From JAMOAW01 sp039908535 (lineage in GTDB: Bacteria; Pseudomonadota; Magnetococcia; Magnetococcales; JADFZT01): a stretch of DNA of 7,874 nucleotides. Shown one piece after another: positions 5,412-7,874 of this stretch; the stretch's first letter is position 1; each line of letters begins with the position of its first letter. The stretch lies in assembly GCA_039908535.1 (NCBI GenBank), contig JAMOAW010000095.1:1-7874 (forward strand), in the 5' to 3' direction. The notes beneath the pieces were generated by a model, which did no database searches, was not told where the DNA came from, and worked only from the letters and a program-made list of their open reading frames with translations. A program made the translations under genes and the position numbers.

Positions 5412-7427
5412 CTACCCCACCACTCCAGAAAAAAGCTCTTTTTTATCCAATAATAACAACCGATCCCGATAGATTGCCGCCGTCTCAAAGTCCATCTTTT
5501 GAGCAGCATCCCGCATTTTTTGTTCCAAACGTTGGCGTTCCTGTTCGAGATTTTTGGCAGGCTTGGCGAGACCATAGACCACCTCTTTTTCAGCCACTTT
5601 GGCGTAAGAGGGAAGATCAGATTGTTGAGAACTATAGCCTACTCCCACAGATTCGGCAATCTCTTTGTGGATGGAAATGGGGGTGATGCCATGAAGGCGA
5701 TTATATGCTTGTTGCAGCGCACGGCGGCGGTTAGTTTCCGCCAAGGCGCGTTGAATGGAGCCGGTTTGACGATCGGCGTAGAGAATCACTCGTCCCAAGG
5801 CGTTACGGGCGGCCCGGCCAATAGTTTGAATTAAAGCGGTTTCCGAACGCAAAAATCCCTCTTTGTCCGCATCCAAAATAGCCACTAACCCCACCTCTGG
5901 AATATCCAACCCCTCGCGCAGTAGATTAATGCCGATCAACACTTGAAATAATCCTAAACGCAATTCACGAATGATCTCCAATCGTTCCAGGGTATCGATA
6001 TCGGAATGAAGATAACGCACCTGGATCGCCAAGCCACGCAAATATTCGCAAAGATCCTCTGCCATCCGTTTGGTCAAGGTGGTGACCAAGACACGAAAGC
6101 CTTGGGCGGTGGTCTGACGTATTTCGTGGAGCAGGTCATCCACTTGACCCTCCACTGGTCGGACAAGACAGAGGGGATCTAAAAGTCCTGTGGGACGAAT
6201 GATCTGTTCGGCAACCCTGGAACCACTCTTTTCCAGTTCCAAAGGGCCAGGAGTGGCGGAGACATGAATGGTGAGAGGACGCATTTTTTCCCACTCTTCA
6301 AAGGTCAACGGCCGGTTGTCCAGGGCCGAGGGCAGACGAAACCCATGCTGGACCAAGGTTTCTTTGCGGGATCGGTCACCGCGATGCATGCCGCGCAATT
6401 GGGGTAGGCTGACATGGCTCTCATCGACAAACAACAGGGCATCTTTGGGTAGATATTCAAACAGGGTAGGAGGTGGCTCCCCTGGCAGGCGACCGGTCAG
6501 ATAACGGCTGTAGTTTTCAATGCCAGTACAATATCCCACCTCCTGCATCATTTCCAGATCATAGCGGGTGCGACTCTCCAGGCGTTGTGCCTCCAAAAGT
6601 TTATTCTCGGCGTGAAAAAAAGCCAAGCGATCGTTTAATTCCTCTTTAATGCCAGCAATGGCGCGCAGCAGGGTTTGGCGACGGGTGACATAATGGCTAG
6701 CCGGAAAAAGGGTGATGGTAGAAATTTCACCAAAAAATTCACCGGTTAATGGATCTATGCGGAGGATGCGATCAATGATATCTCCAAACATTTCCAACCG
6801 CACGGCCAGGGTCTCCTCGTTGGGAGGAAAAATCTCCACGGTATCCCCACGCACCCGAAAGGTGCCGCGATGGAAATCCACGTCATTGCGTCGATAGTGG
6901 ATCTCCACCAGCTTGCGCAACAGTTTGCGTTGTTCGATCTCTTGGCCATTGCTGAGCAGCAAAGACATCTCCCCATACTCTTCTGGGGAACCAATGCCAT
7001 AGATGCAAGAGACCGAGGCCACCAAAACAACATCGCGCCGTGAAAGCAGAGCCTGGGTAGCCGAATGGCGCATACGGTCGATTTGATCATTGATAGAGGA
7101 GTCTTTTTCAATAAAGGTGTCGGTACGGGGAATATAGGCTTCCGGTTGATAATAATCGTAATAAGAGACAAAATATTCCACCGCATTATGGGGAAAAAAA
7201 CCCTTCATTTCGTTGTAAAGCTGACCCGCCAAGGTTTTATTGTGGGCCAAAATGAGCGCAGGCCGTTCCATTTGGCTGATCATCTGCGCCATGGTAAAGG
7301 TTTTCCCCGAACCCGTCACTCCCAACAATACCTGATCAGAATGCCCTTGTCTCAACCCCTCCAAGAGAAATTCTATGGCCTTAGGCTGATCCCCACAGGG
7401 TTTAAAATCGGCTGTTAATTTAAACAT
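5412..7427 (-). CDS. uvrB: UvrB, excinuclease ABC subunit B
   Basis: The 671-residue protein is full length (E. coli UvrB is 673) and collinear with the family. UvrB is loaded onto damaged DNA by UvrA, verifies the lesion with its beta hairpin and recruits UvrC for dual incision in nucleotide excision repair. Visible motifs are Walker A GVTGSGKT (36-43), the Tyr-rich hairpin region VSYYDYYQPEAYIP (87-100), DESH (335-338), the SATPGP helicase motif (390-395), GINLLREGLDIPE (499-511), QTIGRAARN (534-542) and the C-terminal UVR domain (about 626-661) that contacts UvrC. The ATG has only a weak ribosome-binding site and no recognisable CTGT-N8-ACAG LexA box lies just upstream, so SOS control is not supported. 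It converges on the CRP-GGDEF gene with a 30-base gap lacking a clear terminator. Nothing unusual is seen in its sequence. Confidence 0.98.
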   Translation of the reverse strand: MFKLTADFKPCGDQPKAIEFLLEGLRQGHSDQVLLGVTGSGKTFTMAQMISQMERPALILAHNKTLAGQLYNEMKGFFPHNAVEYFVSYYDYYQPEAYIPRTDTFIEKDSSINDQIDRMRHSATQALLSRRDVVLVASVSCIYGIGSPEEYGEMSLLLSNGQEIEQRKLLRKLVEIHYRRNDVDFHRGTFRVRGDTVEIFPPNEETLAVRLEMFGDIIDRILRIDPLTGEFFGEISTITLFPASHYVTRRQTLLRAIAGIKEELNDRLAFFHAENKLLEAQRLESRTRYDLEMMQEVGYCTGIENYSRYLTGRLPGEPPPTLFEYLPKDALLFVDESHVSLPQLRGMHRGDRSRKETLVQHGFRLPSALDNRPLTFEEWEKMRPLTIHVSATPGPLELEKSGSRVAEQIIRPTGLLDPLCLVRPVEGQVDDLLHEIRQTTAQGFRVLVTTLTKRMAEDLCEYLRGLAIQVRYLHSDIDTLERLEIIRELRLGLFQVLIGINLLREGLDIPEVGLVAILDADKEGFLRSETALIQTIGRAARNALGRVILYADRQTGSIQRALAETNRRRALQQAYNRLHGITPISIHKEIAESVGVGYSSQQSDLPSYAKVAEKEVVYGLAKPAKNLEQERQRLEQKMRDAAQKMDFETAAIYRDRLLLLDKKELFSGVVG

Positions 7428-7504
7428 GGCTTATATCCGTAACGATCATATCGCTCATAATTATGGGTTGCGTGAAAGGTGATGCCCTAAACAAAACCCT
7501 GGGG

Positions 7505-7534
7505 GATTGGGGGACGATTCTGGCTCTCCCCCAA
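7505..7534. repeat. G-rich hairpin, second copy of the element at 263-288
   Basis: TTGGGGGA (7507-7514) pairs perfectly with TCCCCCAA (7527-7534) around a 12-nt loop. The 17 bases at 7505-7521 match 263-279 with two mismatches, covering GATTGGGGG, the loop start and ATTCT, and the closing CCCCCAAG arm is also shared. On the minus strand it is followed by CCCCCAGGG and TTTTGTTT, so it could end transcription arriving from the right before uvrB. The shared loop bases point to a dispersed palindromic element. Confidence 0.5.
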
Positions 7535-7690
7535 GCTCTTCATTCTTTCCATTACATAAAAAATTTTAATTATGGCATATGAAATAAAAAAAAGCACCCA
7601 AAAGAGTATAACCTGTTGCCCTAAGTGACCAAAAAGATTTAATTTATATTTTTTAATATGTTTTATACCAATTTGCGTTCAATAAAGTAT
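7535..7690. other. AT-rich intergenic spacer with no convincing gene
   Basis: This stretch is strongly AT-rich. The only start-to-stop frame I considered, 18 codons at 7572-7628, lacks a ribosome-binding site. No promoter with both good boxes and good spacing stands out. It separates the G-rich hairpin from the palindromes and tandem repeat to its right. The bases just left of the palindromes contain CCAAT and ATTGG as a distant inverted pair, of doubtful meaning. Confidence 0.5.
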
Positions 7691-7702
7691 TATTGGAGGG
7701 GT

Positions 7703-7751
7703 CCGGGGAGCGTCACGCTCCCCGGCGGAGGTTTGGAGGCAGAGCCTCCAA
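7703..7751. repeat. Pair of strong short-loop palindromes (REP-like)
   Basis: The first is a perfect 10-bp stem, CCGGGGAGCG (7703-7712) against CGCTCCCCGG (7716-7725), with loop TCA. Seven bases later a perfect 8-bp stem, TTGGAGGC (7733-7740) against GCCTCCAA (7744-7751), has loop AGA. Both are GC-rich in an AT-rich setting. Such paired palindromes with 3-nt loops are typical of dispersed REP-like elements. They may also form a terminator or mRNA 3' stabiliser for a minus-strand gene entering from the right, because stops in all three minus frames fall here or just beyond (7713-7715, 7690-7692, 7679-7681). Confidence 0.65.
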
Positions 7752-7759
7752 GGTGTTGT

Positions 7760-7874
7760 TTTTGACTTTGCTTTTGACTTTGCTTTTGACTTTGCTTTTG
7801 ACTTTGCTTTTGACTTTGCTTTTGACTTTGCTTTTGACTTTGCTTTTGACTTTGCTTTTGACTTTGCTTTTGAC
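7760..7874. repeat. Perfect 12-bp tandem repeat running off the right edge
   Basis: The unit TTTGCTTTTGAC is repeated without a mismatch for 115 bases, about 9.6 copies, and a degenerate copy precedes it at 7755-7766. GAC recurs every 12 bases from 7764 to 7872. The unit itself is two similar hexamers. Its length is a multiple of three, and all three minus-strand frames stay open through it, reading (VKSK)n, (SKAK)n or (QKQS)n. It may therefore be the lysine-rich 3' end of a minus-strand gene or a non-coding satellite. The identical copies imply recent expansion or active homogenisation. True length is not visible. Confidence 0.9.

Noticed and set aside
5499..5834. 111-codon plus-strand frame opposite the uvrB 3' end
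   Set aside because: It is antisense to the conserved UvrB C-terminus; the composition is that of a shadow frame.
6755..7186. 143-codon minus-strand frame inside uvrB
   Set aside because: It lies wholly within uvrB in another frame and has no domain or ribosome-binding site of its own.
7572..7628. 18-codon ORF in the right intergenic region
   Set aside because: No ribosome-binding site, very short, and set in AT-rich sequence where such frames arise by chance.
7760..7874. CRISPR array
   Set aside because: The 12-bp units are directly contiguous with no spacers, so this is a simple tandem repeat.

Overview
The window comes from a Gram-negative bacterium, probably a proteobacterium. The support is a type IV pilin-like precursor, an inner-membrane alignment complex of the PilM/N/P, MshI/J/K or GspL/M/C type, and a proteobacterial-looking UvrB. 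Non-coding DNA is AT-rich. The G/C-rich dispersed hairpins and the tandem repeat at the right edge recall some magnetotactic lineages, but that is only an impression and no taxon is claimed.

Layout. At the left edge the C-terminus of an unidentified plus-strand gene ends at 226. A G-rich hairpin (265-288) separates it from a convergent minus-strand pilin precursor gene (339-860). An AT-rich divergent intergenic region (861-1077) holds a candidate sigma-70 promoter for the pilin and a well-spaced sigma-54 -24/-12 promoter facing the plus strand. A tightly overlapping three-gene cluster follows (1078-3778). It encodes a small bitopic membrane protein, a protein with a degenerate actin-like cytoplasmic half joined to a PilN/GspL-like periplasmic half, and a bitopic PilP/GspB/MshK-like protein. 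Next come a possible 21-codon ORF (3848-3913), an unrecognised protein with a lysine-rich tail (3942-4412), and a two-domain protein (4461-5381) with a CRP-type cyclic-nucleotide-binding fold and a degenerate GGDEF domain. uvrB (5412-7427) lies convergently on the minus strand. The last 447 bases hold no convincing complete gene. They contain a second copy of the G-rich hairpin, an AT-rich spacer, two strong short-loop palindromes and a perfect 12-bp tandem repeat running off the right edge.

How the genes may work together (inference). The pilin and the three membrane genes look like parts of one type IV pilus or type II-like machine: a fibre subunit plus the inner-membrane platform that links ATPase and secretin. 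No secretin, ATPase or prepilin peptidase is visible here. The CRP-GGDEF protein has lost the diguanylate cyclase catalytic residues but keeps an RxxD motif at the exact spacing of a c-di-GMP inhibitory site. It could therefore be a c-di-GMP receptor for the neighbouring pilus genes. This is the most interesting hypothesis in the window. uvrB looks like ordinary nucleotide excision repair and is probably unrelated.
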